From positions 76,693,722 through 76,757,721 of the forward strand of contig NC_090696.1 of the NCBI RefSeq assembly GCF_040954835.1: a stretch of DNA of 64,000 nt. Reading direction: 5' to 3'. The notes beneath the pieces are model-generated. The model made no database searches. It saw only the letters and a list, made by a program, of their open reading frames with translations, and was not told where the DNA came from. The stretch comes from Lepisosteus oculatus (lineage: Eukaryota; Chordata; Actinopteri; Semionotiformes; Lepisosteidae). The first letter of the stretch is position 1; every line of letters begins with the position of its first letter. Of this stretch, positions 48,701 through 60,100 are shown piece by piece. The position numbers and the translations under genes are program-made.

Positions 48701-50303
48701 GGGAATGCACCCCCGACAATCCGCGCTGGATTTCCTGATGGCTGTGAAAGAGGAGACGCAGCAGCTGGAGGAGGAGCTGCTGCTCCACGAGGAGGTAGGA
48801 GAGAGGACTCCAGCTCGCGGTGTCATGTCTTTGGTGAAGGTGGCGGAGAGGGCAGAGTGGGGCGACTGGGGTGAAGCTCTGCTCTTCCTGCTGAGGCACT
48901 GTTTTGACCGCTCTGATGGAAACGGCATCTACCGTGTCTCCGTCGAGCTTCTTCATTCACCCACCTCTCTAAAAACGATTATTGCAGTTCAGAGCTAAAA
49001 AGTGGTCTTTATAAACGGGTGAACCTCGCAGATAGAGCTTTTCTGGACACTCCACTTAAAGTGCTGTACAGGTCATGGGGATCCCCTCCACCACCAGCAG
49101 TGTGCAGCCCCACCTGGATGATGCACCAGTCCGCTCCCCACACACCAGCTCTCAGTGTGGAGGAGGACAGAGTGACGAGGCCAGTTCAGAGAGGGGGGTT
49201 ATTAGGAGACCATGATTGGTAAAGGTCAGGGGGAAATTTGGCCAGGATGCCGGGATAACACCCCTATTCTTTTTGATAAACACCCTGTCACTATACTGTG
49301 TCATTAGGACCCACACAGACCGCAGGGTGAGCACCCTCTACTGGCCCCACTAACACCTCTTCCAGCAGCAGCCTCAGTGTTTCCCAGGAGTCTCCCATCC
49401 AGGTACTGACCAGGCTCACACTGCTGGGCTCCAGTGGGCTGCCAGTAGTGAGCTGCAGGGTGATATGACTGCCGGCAACAAAAACAAAATCTTGAAGAGG
49501 TGTCCATGTCAAAGCCACATTATAGTTTAATTGGATCTTTATAATGCACTAAAAAATAATTACAATGACTAACTTCAGCAGCTGGAGTGGGGGTCTCAAA
49601 ACCTGGGAACCGTCATCCCTAATGGGGACCATCCCAGTACACAGAACCTTTACGAGTGAGTAAAACTGCTTTAGCAACAAAAAACAAGTCTTCCTCAGGT
49701 GAGACTGTGCCCTCAGCTTATTAACAGACACTTTCATCTGAAGAGACAATCGAGTGAAGGAATCTGAGAGAAGTACTCTGCTTAAGAGTACCTTGGGAGC
49801 ATACAAGTGCAGAGCCATAGGATCGGTCCATCTGTCGTTTTCTGTCCCTTTCTGTGTGACCATGCAGTGATCATTTCAAGGAATAGTCCTGCAGGCTGGT
49901 GCACTGAGGTTGCCCGCTTAGTAAACGCTGTAGTGACCCATGGGTCTTCCTGATTTATTTTTAGAAAATTGCACAGCTGGAAAAGCAGCAGGTGAAGAGC
50001 CGAGCAGCGGGCCAGCCGGTGGACGAGGGTCCAGCAAGGGGTGGCCCCCCGCCTGACAACCTCATGGCTAACACCCCGCAGGACTACACCGGGGGCGTGG
50101 GGGGGTTCCCCTCGCGGAGCCCGTCTCGGCCGCTCGCCGGGGGCGCCCTCAAGCGCTCGGACCCCGACCTGTCGGCCAACAGCGACCAGGAGTCGGGCGT
50201 GGCCGACCTGAGCTGCCGCTCCCCCAGCGGCGGGGACTCCCTGCCCAGCGAGGACAGCGTGAGGGACCCCGACTCCGACGAGGCCCCCTGCTCCAGCGCC
50301 TGA
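33775..50303 (+). CDS. MTMR7: MTMR7, myotubularin-related phosphatase 7, complete CDS
   Basis: A lipid 3-phosphatase of the myotubularin family; MTMR7 removes the D3 phosphate from PI3P (and inositol 1,3-bisphosphate) and pairs with MTMR9 through its coiled coil. Fourteen coding exons with matching phases give 650 residues, against 660 in human. Order: PH-GRAM domain (about 1-110, beginning MEHIRTPK), myotubularin phosphatase domain (about 125-500) with the intact catalytic motif HCSDGWDRT (Cys338, Arg344), coiled coil (about 505-555), and a Ser/Asp-rich tail containing [15 protein letters not shown] and [10 protein letters not shown]. Exon ends (CDS): 33798, 35204-35326, 37222-37384, 38493-38650, 39303-39431, 42416-42550, 43252-43384, 45691-45800, 46277-46402, 46810-46859, 47345-47545, 48250-48384, 48668-48794, 49965-50303. 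The intact motif predicts an active enzyme. An in-frame ATG sits one codon upstream at 33772. The paralogues MTMR6/8 fit the tail less well. Confidence 0.96.
35204..35326 (+). CDS. MTMR7: MTMR7 exon 2
   Basis: 41 codons in phase 0, [20 protein letters not shown] to ETRRETW, PH-GRAM domain. Acceptor TTTTTTTCAG, donor GTAGGC. Confidence 0.94.
35440..35590 (-). mobile_element. tRNA/V-SINE-like fragment
   Basis: Reverse complement contains GCCCCTGTAGCCCTGAGCAA and a 3' end GGCTGCTCTGGGCTAAAGCA, resembling the conserved tail of fish V-type SINEs. Lies in MTMR7 intron 2. Confidence 0.5.
37222..37384 (+). CDS. MTMR7: MTMR7 exon 3
   Basis: Encodes [20 protein letters not shown] through [19 protein letters not shown], the rest of the PH-GRAM domain. 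Ends in phase 1 at donor GTAAAG. Confidence 0.95.
38493..38650 (+). CDS. MTMR7: MTMR7 exon 4
   Basis: Starts by completing Glu, then [20 protein letters not shown] to ATGVNRDYG. Acceptor TTCCTTTCAG, donor GTCAGT. Confidence 0.94.
39303..39431 (+). CDS. MTMR7: MTMR7 exon 5
   Basis: 43 codons, [20 protein letters not shown] to [13 protein letters not shown], start of the phosphatase domain. Donor GTGAGT. Confidence 0.95.
39813..40010 (-). mobile_element. V-SINE-like tail
   Basis: ACATTTATTCATTTGGCAGT, TGCTTTAGTCCAAAGTGA is the antisense of the common fish SINE 3' end. Lies in MTMR7 intron 5. Confidence 0.5.
40270..40480 (-). mobile_element. LINE ORF2 C-terminal fragment
   Basis: Minus-strand reading contains [20 protein letters not shown] then [14 protein letters not shown], the best-preserved protein match of the copies here. 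Lies in MTMR7 intron 5 and is antisense to the gene. Confidence 0.65.
42416..42550 (+). CDS. MTMR7: MTMR7 exon 6
   Basis: 45 codons, [20 protein letters not shown] to [14 protein letters not shown]-rich exon; acceptor CGAACCCAG, donor GTCAGT. Confidence 0.95.
42985..43120 (-). repeat. fish SINE-like repeat (unclassified)
   Basis: Shares ACAGCTGGGTTTGCCAGAGC and GGGGCTTGAACCTGCAACCC with the block at 22740-22990. Ends about 130 nt before MTMR7 exon 7. Confidence 0.4.
43252..43384 (+). CDS. MTMR7: MTMR7 exon 7
   Basis: [20 protein letters not shown] to [13 protein letters not shown], ending in phase 1. This segment is nearly invariant in the family. Confidence 0.96.
44430..44870 (-). mobile_element. 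Penelope-like element 3' fragment
   Basis: On the minus strand a reading frame contains [19 protein letters not shown] and [13 protein letters not shown], resembling the end of the GIY-YIG endonuclease domain of Penelope-like elements. About 250 nt downstream is the same terminus as the palindromes (CCTGAAGAAGGCTCCATGGC, CGAAAC, ATGGAATAAACCTATTACTT). It lies antisense in MTMR7 intron 7; the reading frame is a remnant. Confidence 0.6.
45691..45800 (+). CDS. MTMR7: MTMR7 exon 8
   Basis: Completes Ala, then [20 protein letters not shown] to LDAGIFIAK. Acceptor CTGTCTGCAG, donor GTCAGT. Confidence 0.96.
46277..46402 (+). CDS. MTMR7: MTMR7 exon 9 (catalytic exon)
   Basis: 42 codons carrying the CX5R active site HCSDGWDRT at 46310-46336, followed by [20 protein letters not shown]. 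Both catalytic residues are present, so this is not one of the dead myotubularins. The donor GTGTGT is non-standard but used in many genes. Confidence 0.97.
46810..46859 (+). CDS. MTMR7: MTMR7 exon 10
   Basis: Short 50-nt exon, [16 protein letters not shown], with the last Arg split. Acceptor TTGTATTCAG, donor GTGAGC. Confidence 0.95.
47345..47545 (+). CDS. MTMR7: MTMR7 exon 11
   Basis: [20 protein letters not shown] through [14 protein letters not shown]; donor GAG|GTGGGT. Encodes the late part of the phosphatase domain. Confidence 0.95.
48250..48384 (+). CDS. MTMR7: MTMR7 exon 12
   Basis: [20 protein letters not shown] then [15 protein letters not shown] to PYCF, ending in phase 2 at donor AA|GTGGGT. 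Confidence 0.93.
48668..48794 (+). CDS. MTMR7: MTMR7 exon 13
   Basis: [20 protein letters not shown] to [16 protein letters not shown], entering the coiled coil. Acceptor TCTTTGGCAG, donor GTAGGA. Confidence 0.94.
49025..49478 (-). mobile_element. 5S-derived SINE, near full length
   Basis: Reverse-orientation copy in MTMR7 intron 13, running from the tail side (CTTTTCTGGACACTCCACTT) through CCACCTGGATGATGCACC to the 5S-like head (CTCCCATCCAGGTACTGACC). Confidence 0.8.
49965..50303 (+). CDS. MTMR7: MTMR7 exon 14 (terminal)
   Basis: Begins [20 protein letters not shown] and ends [12 protein letters not shown] at the stop 50301-50303. The coiled-coil end is shorter and more diverged than in mammals. 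The ANTPQDY block and the phospho-type [15 protein letters not shown] motif are kept. Very GC-rich. Confidence 0.93.
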   Translation, partial: KIAQLEKQQVKSRAAGQPVDEGPARGGPPPDNLMANTPQDYTGGVGGFPSRSPSRPLAGGALKRSDPDLSANSDQESGVADLSCRSPSGGDSLPSEDSVRDPDSDEAPCSSA

Positions 50304-51500
50304 GTGAGGAGGGCGCAGCGGGCCCGGTTTGATCTGAACTGGGCAGCTGCTGTACAGAGAGTTTTCCCATTTATTGTGAATTTTAAGAGTATGGAATCCC
50401 CCTGTCCAACCCTGTAATGCAGCAACTGTAAATATGATTTTTTTTCCCTGGTTCTTCCAAACCTGAAGCTGCGGTTTTGACCTGACAATGCCGTGTGAAG
50501 CCATCTCCAGCCAGCGTGACGCACCGCAGTGAGGCGTAAGTTAAGCAGTTTTTTTTATCAGGTGCAGGTGCATTTATGATAAGTGTTCAAATTTGAAAAG
50601 CTTGGATATTTTTTCGTTTTCCCATGTAAATGGCCGGGAGAGCAACGGGTTGTAGCATCATCATTGCCTGAGTTATGAACACGGTTAACTAAATGTAAGT
50701 TGTGGATCCTCAAGTCCCCACAGGGGGCGATGAGGATTCAAGCGGCTACATCTGGAAAATGGGCAGTTTTTCACTTGGGGGGGCCAATAGGAATCTCGTT
50801 TTTAAGCTTTTAAGGTAAGGTGCGAGAAAATGCAACCATGATTTGCCAGTGTGTTTCCAAAGCGGGCCTCCGTTGCAGTTGAGGAGACAAGCGAGGGATT
50901 AATCAAGAACCTTGCGAGACAAAAATAACAGGAAACAACGAAAGCACTTGTAATATCCAGTGTTTTTGTTGAATGTGTGGTCTGAAGAATCTTGGATTGC
51001 AAGCTCAGCCACATATGGGGAATTTTAACTGGAATAAACAAGGTGAGAACTCAGGTGTGCTTAACAAATCACAAAGCTAGAACAAATTTGAATATGTCTC
51101 AAAGAAAAGCTTTAACCATATACCTGTAGGAATTGGCATAGAGTGGGATTCTTAATCCAAGCAAATGTTATTTTTATGATAAATAAACGTACTGTAGGTA
51201 ATGCCTAAAGATAAACACTTCATCATCTCTTGTTGTGTACTGTGAACTATTAGACCTTTGCTTAGGAATTTTATGCTTAGGTCTGGATATTTATTCTTAA
51301 AATGCTATACCTGCCTACCTTTTTATAAGGAGTTTTTAATCATTAATTCATGACATTTCCTCTAGGAAACTTCTGAAGTTATATTTAAATGCATTTTAAT
51401 TTGTGAATTGTGGAAACATTTTATTTCTGTAAAACATGCTTTTGATAATGTACTGTATTGTGCAAATATTAAAGCAAATAAAAGGTTTGTTTAAAATCCA
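50304..51500 (+). other. MTMR7: MTMR7 3' untranslated region
   Basis: AT-rich region after the stop. AATAAA signals occur at 51033, 51182 and 51477. The last is preceded by TGTA elements and followed by a GT-rich stretch, so cleavage near 51500 is my preferred end. A further AATAAA near 52076 could extend it. Confidence 0.6.
51477..51482 (+). terminator. MTMR7 poly(A) signal candidate
   Basis: AATAAA with downstream GGTTTGTTT. Confidence 0.55.
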
Positions 51501-52894
51501 GCTCACCCCCAAAGTAATTTCAGTCATTCTTGATCTTATAAATTGTGAATAATGTATGCCCCTGTGTACTACTCATCTGTTCCTTGGAAAATGTGACTGC
51601 ATATAGCCACTTACAGTTTGTATTTTTAAGTTTAGTAGAATGTAAATTTTACATTATTTTGAAAGTCTTATTCTTTCTAATATAATGCTTTTACAGGTTG
51701 TGAAATTGGAAATTTTGAATGTGACCTTTATAAAGACCTTTTTAAAAATAGAATCACTTGCAATGAGAAAAATGGGTTATGAGCCAAAGTCCTTGCTATC
51801 CGGTACAAAGTGTAAATATTATCTGTTAGTAATCGTTACCCTGGTTGTTTGTGATCACTGATTTAGACCTGGGTTAGATTCATGGATCTTGAGTTTACAG
51901 TATTAGAGGTCTGGCAGACGATGTAGGCATCTTTGGATTAATGTATAACTCTCATTTACCTGAGAAACGTTTTTAATTAACTGCTAAGAAAAACGTCCAC
52001 ACTCTTATTTCATTAAAAAAAAGTAGAATCAAAGTTTCCTTTGGTTGGGATGTACCAGTTATCACAAATCAAAATAAAATAAACTGTTGCATGTCTTGAT
52101 TTTCACTCATTTATTTCTTTTAGAAAAGCTTCATTTGCAATTCACTCGTTACAGATCTGCAGTTACAACTGGGGGTGAGTGCGTTAGTACCTAACAGACT
52201 TGAGTGGAGGATCAGATATTGGTCTACAGCAGGACTGCCCAGCTCCAGTCCTGGAGGGCCAGAAGATTTTTGGTTTGCCTTTCACAGGGACCCTTAAGTG
52301 TGCTCATTTGCTCAACTGGAGAAATTTGAAACCTTTTCTTGTTCTTGAAAAGCCAGTGATTTAAAAAGACCTCTACATTCAGCTGGACAGTGGGCTGCTG
52401 AAGACTGAAGACTGCAGTCAGACCTTCCTGGTCTAAATGATACTTCATTCTGACACCTCCTTGAGTATGAGTATGTACACTCCACCAGACTGACAACATC
52501 CAGCAAGGCCAAATGCCTTATTGTTGCCTCATCAGGTGAAGAAAGTGGGTTGTAACTGAGACTTGCTCCCTCCTCTCTCTTCATCTCCTTTTTCACCCAA
52601 CTTTGTTTTACAGTCACGTGAGCTGATGCTGATCCTCTTAAAATTGCGGATTTGTAAGGCGGGGAAATTGCAGACCACAAAGATGATCTGCATCAGGTCT
52701 TTATACGCACGTGCTCCTCCAGAGATCCCTGGGTCTGTGGGCCGCTTACCACATCTCTCAGCCGTCCAAACAGTTTTCTGCTGTACCTGTAGAATAACTG
52801 CTGTAGAGCACGAGCAAAACCATGAGGAAAAGAGTTAACTGGCTCGGCTCCAGCGAGGACTGCTGACATCAACAAAAAGGCCTGCACGAGCAAG
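51501..52894. other. convergent intergenic spacer MTMR7/VPS37A
   Basis: About 1.4 kb between the two 3' ends. A hAT-like end fragment lies near 52226-52265 (GACTGCCCAGCTCCAGTCCT then GGAGGGCC). Nothing coding was recognised. Confidence 0.5.
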
Positions 52895-54093
52895 AAATGC
52901 ATGATCTAAAGGTTTATTACTTAACAAATTAAATAACATAAAATACATCTGATTATAATAAAGTCTATTATTAACATTATTTAAATACAGTATTTTTCTT
53001 AAGTACAAGGGCAGCAATAACATAGTTCAAGTAAATTTTATGATCTGCAAAATGCTTGACAGTGTGGTTAGTTCAATTTCTTTCTAGTTCTGATACAATT
53101 AATAACACAAAACATGGTGCATCTTCAGTTCTGGATTTCTATGAAAACAAGATGTGCTTTTTCATCCTGCTCTGAGCTGTGCTGGTAGTTCAACAAGTCA
53201 AGACCTGAAAAAAAAAAAAAAGACATCATGAACTCCTACAGTTGAATACTAGATTAAAACTAGAGTTGTCAATTAATCTCTTCATTGGTCAGTAAAGTAT
53301 AAAGTCTCCACGTTGAGAATTTAGTAATTATGTAAATTCCTGCTAAAACACACATTAAGTAAAGTATATTCAGCTTGTTATCAGACTCCTTTAGTTTATA
53401 TATATATGGGTATGTAGTCTAATTCATGGAGTCTACTACAGTAATGTCCAGTGTACATTGTGTATATTTTGCCATTTAAAGCATTGTTAGGCATTAATAA
53501 AGTATAATGTAAATTATTAAACAACCACTACCAAAGCGAACACTTTAAAAAGCTTTAACTGTATTTGCATAGTGTTCCTCACTACTGTTAAAACCGATCT
53601 CTCAATATCTTCAGATCCTGCATAAATTGTCACTTTCATCATTTTCTACACTTTTAAAATAAGTAAAAGATTTTTTTTTGCTACCTAGCAGAATTCTCCT
53701 TTTACTGTAACGTCAAACCATATTGAAGAATTATTCTACAGTACACGCATCCTGTTGATGGCTTTCCTACATTCCCAGAGTGAAGTTGAATGAGAACACA
53801 AAATACAGCGATCAACGCCGAACCCTGCAGACTAACAGACGAGAATTACAAGGAAAGGTAACACTGCACGATTTGAATCTGCCTTATTGTTTTGGGGTTC
53901 ATAATACATACAAAGTCAAAAGGCACACACAAGCAGTTGAAATGTAGTAGTAGTAGTAGTGCAGTTTAAACCTCAGCACTCCAAGCCTTCCACACAAGGA
54001 TACAGGAAACAGGTGTGTGACCCTTCAAGTGCCAGAGGGCTTTTGTTTGGTATTTATGATAAGCGGTTTACCTTGAAAAAGAAAAAAAACAGC
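52895..54093 (-). other. VPS37A: VPS37A 3' untranslated region
   Basis: AT-rich, with a short (TAG)n run near 53948 and a TATATATA run near 53398. It is bounded by the stop at 54094 and the hexamer at 52913. The extent is inferred. Confidence 0.5.
52913..52918 (-). terminator. VPS37A poly(A) signal candidate
   Basis: Minus-strand AATAAA, the first good hexamer found after the VPS37A stop; it implies a 3'UTR of about 1.2 kb. Confidence 0.5.
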
Positions 54094-54174
54094 CTAAAGT
54101 GCTGCATGAAACTGTCCGTGGGTGTTTATTGACTGCTGGAGCTTTTCCTCTTTGGCTCTTCTACAGTGACAAAG
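54094..54174 (-). CDS. VPS37A: VPS37A exon 11 (terminal)
   Basis: LCHCRRAKEEKLQQSINTHG then QFHAAL and stop; acceptor TTGGTCCACAG. Confidence 0.95.
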   Translation of the reverse strand, partial: LCHCRRAKEEKLQQSINTHGQFHAAL

Positions 54175-57100
54175 CTGTGGACCAAAGGAACAAGCTTGAA
54201 TCAAATAATAGTATACAGACGTAGTCCGACAGAGAGTCTCGGCAAGCCGGACCCCGACTGAGTCCGACTTCTGTTTGCCCCGCAAACTCATTAGCTTTAA
54301 AACGAGGCTTAGCCACTTGGTAACCATAAGAAAATTCACTTAAGACTCAAAGTGTCAAACCGTCCATTAAAAACAATGGAACAACTACAGCAAATGGAAA
54401 GGGCGTTGTGTCCGGCTACGTACAGTCCGTTTCTCCATGAAGTTGGTGAGGAAGTCGTCAATGTCCGTCTTGCCCTCAAGGAACTCCTCGGCAACGACCT
54501 CCGACTCCTCTTCCGCTTGGTGAGCTGCGACTTTCAGCCTGGCCTGCAGGGCGCTCAAGCTGCAGCTCTGCCGACGAGACGGGTGAAGCCCAGCCTTTAA
54601 ACCGCACAACCACGCCTGGAGCTCCCGGAATCGATCGGGGAGCTTCGTAAACCTTCCCTTCTTTTCCCATACTCTCGCTAAGTTTCAAGTTTATTGTCAT
54701 TACACTCATATACATGGTATATGGTATAACGAAATGCTATTTAGCTAGCTCTCGGACATAAGTAGTACAAAGAGAAAAAACAACAACAACAACAACAACG
54801 ACAATACAATTGTGTAGCAAAAGAAAGACAGAGACAACAGGCAGTGTGCAAAAAACAACAACAGACGATGTGCAAAAAAAAAAAAAAACAACAACAGGCA
54901 ATGTGCAAAACAACAAAAAGGTAACAGGTAAGTTTCCGGACCAACAGAAAGTTACATCTGCTCCACGTGACACATTAATGCGCGTCTGTGTGATCCGATT
55001 AAAGAAAAAAACAGGCAACTCCTACTAGCATCATCCTTAGGCGTTACTGGCTTGACTTTTCTCCCACCTCCCAAAAGACAACCACTCATTCCAGGGTCCC
55101 TGTCTAGTCCATATAAGAGACCTGCGCACCCCAGCACATTCACGCCTCCCAGCCTTAAGCCCCAAACTGGGCAGGACTTTAATACAGTGCAATGAACAAT
55201 ACGAAGAGCTCCTCAACCCTCCACCAGGAGGGGGTGCTCACACAAGTGCGCACACTGAAATGTCAGAGGATCCTTACCTCGCTCAGTTCATGTTGCCTCT
55301 GCATCTTTGTCTCAAAGGCAGATTTCAGCTGGTTCAACAGTTCATACTGAAAACAAGAGGCAAGCAGAAGTCAGCGGACCCAGAGCTCCACACTCTGTGG
55401 CACAGAGGTCAGGACTGCAGCTGGGAGGCCATGAGGCACTGCCCTTGTACACTGGAGCATGGTACTTCACTCAGGTCCCTTCAGTAAAACACCCAGTTAC
55501 AGAAATGAGGACCAATATATTTCTTGGATAAATGGATCTATTTTAGCCTGATAATAAAGTCAAACTGGGAACTGGAAGAAAGTGCTATGACACAGACTAG
55601 TATAAATCGGCTTCAGAAACATCTGTCCTGCACTGTTCCTTCCACGTTCAATTTAAACAACATATTTCACCCAGAAGAATCCAGCCTCCAGGACCGCCCT
55701 CATTTTGCAAGCAAAGCCACCACACACACAGAAGAGCAACATTAGATCAGTCTCTCTTGCTACATTTCAAGCAGTGAAGCAACAAACCAGCACCCTTTTT
55801 CCTCTGGATGTGACAAGTTCCTTCAAACATTTCTACAGAAAAGCAGGTCAATTTACAAAACATCACATGACACAAAACATGATCATTTAGTGGAACACTT
55901 ACTTTGTACAACATTTCCTGCCTTTTCCCTTCCAACTGTGGCTCCAACTGCAAATTCTTTTCTGTATGAAGAAAACATAAATGGACTCTGAGATCAGAAA
56001 GCTCAGCCATGTGCATGCCATCGGCGACATTGCACAGGCTCAGTGATGCTACGTACTTGCCATGTCAATGATATTCTGGACAAGATCGTCCTTGTCTGAA
56101 GTGACCTGTTTCAGCTGGGGAAGGCGTATGAAATGCTGCAGCAATAGGTCCTCCTGATCGCTCAGGTCTTTCAGCTGAGCTATGCTACACAGAACAATGG
56201 AAAAACAAACAACATTCATTCGAGCTTCAACTGCATTCATTTTGGCCACATCGGTACTCAAATCTGGTATCCTCTTCCATGAAAAAACATATTGCCAACA
56301 GATTGATGCCATAACTCTCTCTCTGTAAACTTAACTGGGTGGTTACAAACTACATCTGGAATCATGCAAATCTACAAACCAATAATTAAACTACTTGTAT
56401 GGAAGCCTAGCAATTATTAAGCTTAATTTTTGCTGTTATTGTTTTTTTTCCATCTCACTAAAGAATTAAAGACTAAGAAAACAACCAACCACTCGAGATG
56501 ATTCCAAACAAGTTGCAATTCCACACTGAAGATTTACCTCAACTCGGTCAACTCTGGAAATGTTTCAGGAATTTCAGGCATCTTGTAAGTGTGGCCATTC
56601 AGTCCTGCCTGAAATGCAGCAAATAATTCCAACAGGAAAAGTGTTTTCACCAACAGCTGGTAAAAACACATTGTCGTAACATCTACGCTCCGGGGGAAAA
56701 ATAATACCTGCTGCTCTACATTTCAGAAATTTGTGTTCCAATACATAGGGCGCTTAACCAAACCAGCTAAAATCACAGGTGGCAGAGTCTCCAAACAGAC
56801 AAGGTGACATTGCACTGATCTGACCTGCGCATGAAGGAATGCCTGTGTCCCAGTACATTAACTGCAGGCTCTCCAGAGGTAGATCATAAATTCTCAAGTG
56901 CACAGTCTAGGGCCGGGCAAACTTACATCCTGGCCAAACCAGAGACATAACCTTACAAATGCAGTATGGGTCTTTATGTGTGACTTTCAGAGTCAATGTG
57001 GCGGGGGAACACAGAGCATGTCACATGTACGGGACGGACAGGGAAGAGAGAAGTGTCACGACTGAGAGGCACGGGCTGCGGTCTAACGTGAGCCCTGCGG

Positions 57101-60100
57101 GCATCAGCTACGTGCCCCAGCAGCTCCCAGCTGGCAGCCCCACTGGAGCTCAGCAGGAGTGAGCCTGGCCAGCACCTGGATGGGAGACCTCCTGGGAAAG
57201 CTAAGGCAGCTGCTAGAAGAGGTATTGGAGGGGCCAGCAGGGGATCGCTCACTCCATGGCCTGTGTGGGTCCAGTACAGTGACGGGCACAATATACTTTA
57301 AAAAGGTGCAGTCCTTCAGAAAACTGAGGTCCTGACTCTCTGTGGTCAATAAAAACCCCAGGGCATTTCTCGAAAAGAGTAGGGGTGTTACCCCTGGTGT
57401 CTTGGCCAAATTTCCCCCTGGCCTTTACCAGTCATGGCCTCCTAATAATCCCCATCTCTGAACTGGCTTCATCACTCTGCTCTCCTCCCGACAGAGCTGG
57501 TGTGTGGGGAGTGGACTGGCACACTCTGGATGCTGTCATATCATCCAGGTGGTGGAGGTGGAGGGGATCCCCATGACCTGTGAAGCTCGTTAAGTGGAGC
57601 GTCCAGAAAAGCACTACGTAAGCATCAGGAACTATGAATTAATAATAATAATAATTATAATATTCTTTGCGCACCTGTGAGTCGGCTGTGGGGACGGGCA
57701 GGGGCAGGTCGGCGATGAGGCCGTAGGCGGGCGCCGCGGGCCTGGGGGTGCCGAACGCTGGGGGCAGCGCGGGGACAGAGTCCGCGCCCGGCACCCGAGG
57801 GGCGTCCTGGGGAGGGAACGCGGGCATGAAGTGAAAGCCCTGGGGAGGGTAGGGCGCCATTCCGGAGGGCTTGTTGTAGAGGCTGGAACGACGGAGAGAA
57901 ACGAGCGCTGCGTTACGACAGCGGCGCACTGGGAACACCAGCACCTGCGCTGCGGGAGAATGCAGGGGCGGCTCCCAGACACCCTGCACTCCCACCAGCG
58001 AGGAACTGGGTCGCCTAGAACTGAACCCGGAACGCAAAAAAGAAACGAACATGGAAACAAAAATCATTTTGCCATAAACTCTTTGTCTTAAAGTGACAAA
58101 ACTGACCATTTTAATGTGGTGCATTTTAAAAGTGCAGATATACCTGGTTTTTCATATAACTCCTTTGTGCATTCATACATGCTGATTAATATTAATGTTT
58201 TTAATCTTTGACACCTTAAAGGGAAGATGAGAACTTTTTTTATTTTTAATTTTCTGAAACACAAGACTAATTTAATCTAATTTAAGATTCACGTCAAAGA
58301 TATACGATTTCGAAAGGTTATTGACAGATAAATACTTTAATTAAAGACTACAAATATTTTTAAAGATGTAAAGTCTGGATGAATTAATGCAAGTAAAGAA
58401 AGTTTTGTGAAAGAAATTACATGTGACCATTAGAGGATGTACAGCCCTATCCACAAACCGTACTGTATGTCAAGAGTCTGCAGACATGCAAGATTACAAA
58501 TGAAATGTATGCTTTATTCCAGCACAGAGGGAATAAGAAAATATAAACCATAACCAAAAACATTAAAAAATAGCACCTTTTAATCAGCCAACCTGGATAA
58601 ACTAGCATTTATTCTAACGCCTCCTCCAGAACAACTGCCTGAGCTTCATAGCACACCTCATGGGTAAAAATCCAACTATGAAATAAACCCAGAGCTCTTT
58701 AGTCACCATGCAAATGAGATAAGTCTAAGAAACATATAAACAAAATGAACAATTGCTTTTAATAATTTACAGAGGTGCAACTGCATGGAAACAGAGCTGG
58801 CAATAGGAAAATATTGTGAACAATATCTGGTCTCTAATAAACAACTCTGCCTGTTTTGACGTTTTTTTGTAAAGTTTATAACCTACTATTCAGCTCTTTA
58901 CCTGCTTCAGTAATTTTGGAATTTTCAAGGAAAGGTTTTCCTTAAAATGTGTACTGTGCTCAGTCAGTTACAAAACAGCAACACGTTCAAAGCGCAAAGG
59001 TAAAATAAGATAAAATAACACCGCACTGATGTCATCCTCAAAGAACCTTCACTCCCTATGTCACTGACAGCACAGCTAGTAACACTTTGACAGCATCATA
59101 ACAGATCATAAGATTGAAAACTGTTTTTCACTTTATTACTCACAAGGGAAAACTGGCAGAACCAGATGCCAGGGCAGGCGGATTCTTCCAAAACTCATCC
59201 AAGAGGCTCTGTATGACTTTACCCAGATCTGAGTGCATTCCAAACTGAGAAAAAAAACAGAAAAATAAAATCAAGCAACGTCCACTTGGAGCTGCTGTAT
59301 GATCTGTTTTGCCAGGGTTGCTGAGTCCTGAGGTTTCCTTTTCACCAAATCGCTAAATTAAAATCCTGCAACCTGGCAAGTCTGAGTGTTATCAACATCA
59401 GCTGTGTGCCTCTTCCATGAAAACCGTAAATCTATTTCTAAACCTAATGGCTATGTACTGGAAAACAAAAGTAGATTATCCGTTAAAAAATATATATATC
59501 TTGTAGCGCCCTCGCCCGGTGGTGAGGAGGAAGCGCACCTAGGCACTCAGGGTACCGCGAAGCAGGCTGGGAGTTGTAGCCGGGGGTTAGTCTGGGGGTC
59601 AGCAAGATGACCAGCAGCTGACACTGCTTCTGTAAACAGTGTTATATTAGTTTAAGTGTCCTGTGTAGCTTAGTGAGTGTGTAGTCTTCTGTTAACGGGT
59701 TACCACCCTAAAGCTGGTCCCCATATATGTGCGTACACACTGTAGTCGATAGAGTTTTTAAAAAGAAAATAAAAGTAGTTTGTTTTTCTATCTTGTCCCC
59801 AATTATCCTTTTTACTGCGTGAACTCAAGAAGCCTACAACACATATATACTCCTCATGGCCTTAATATAACAAGCAATAGAACAGACTGATCAAAGCAGA
59901 CACTCCATATTAAGCCATGCTGTAATCATGTGAAGCAGGGCTCAGCATTCACAGCAGCTCTGATATCGAAGTAATTATCGCTGTACTTACATTGGTTATG
60001 AGGGGGCTGGTTATGATTGTGCCATTTTGGCTGTCTACCAGGTGATGCCTCACACAGGGGAAAACACTGACAGTCGGCTTCTCTTGGGGAAACTGGGGTG

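Noticed and set aside
49782-50524. 240- and 146-codon minus-strand ORFs
   Set aside because: Antisense of GC-rich MTMR7 exon 14.
57632-58124. 142- and 161-codon minus-strand ORFs
   Set aside because: They contain VPS37A exon 5 (one in frame, one out of frame) extended into intron; only 57675-57882 is coding.
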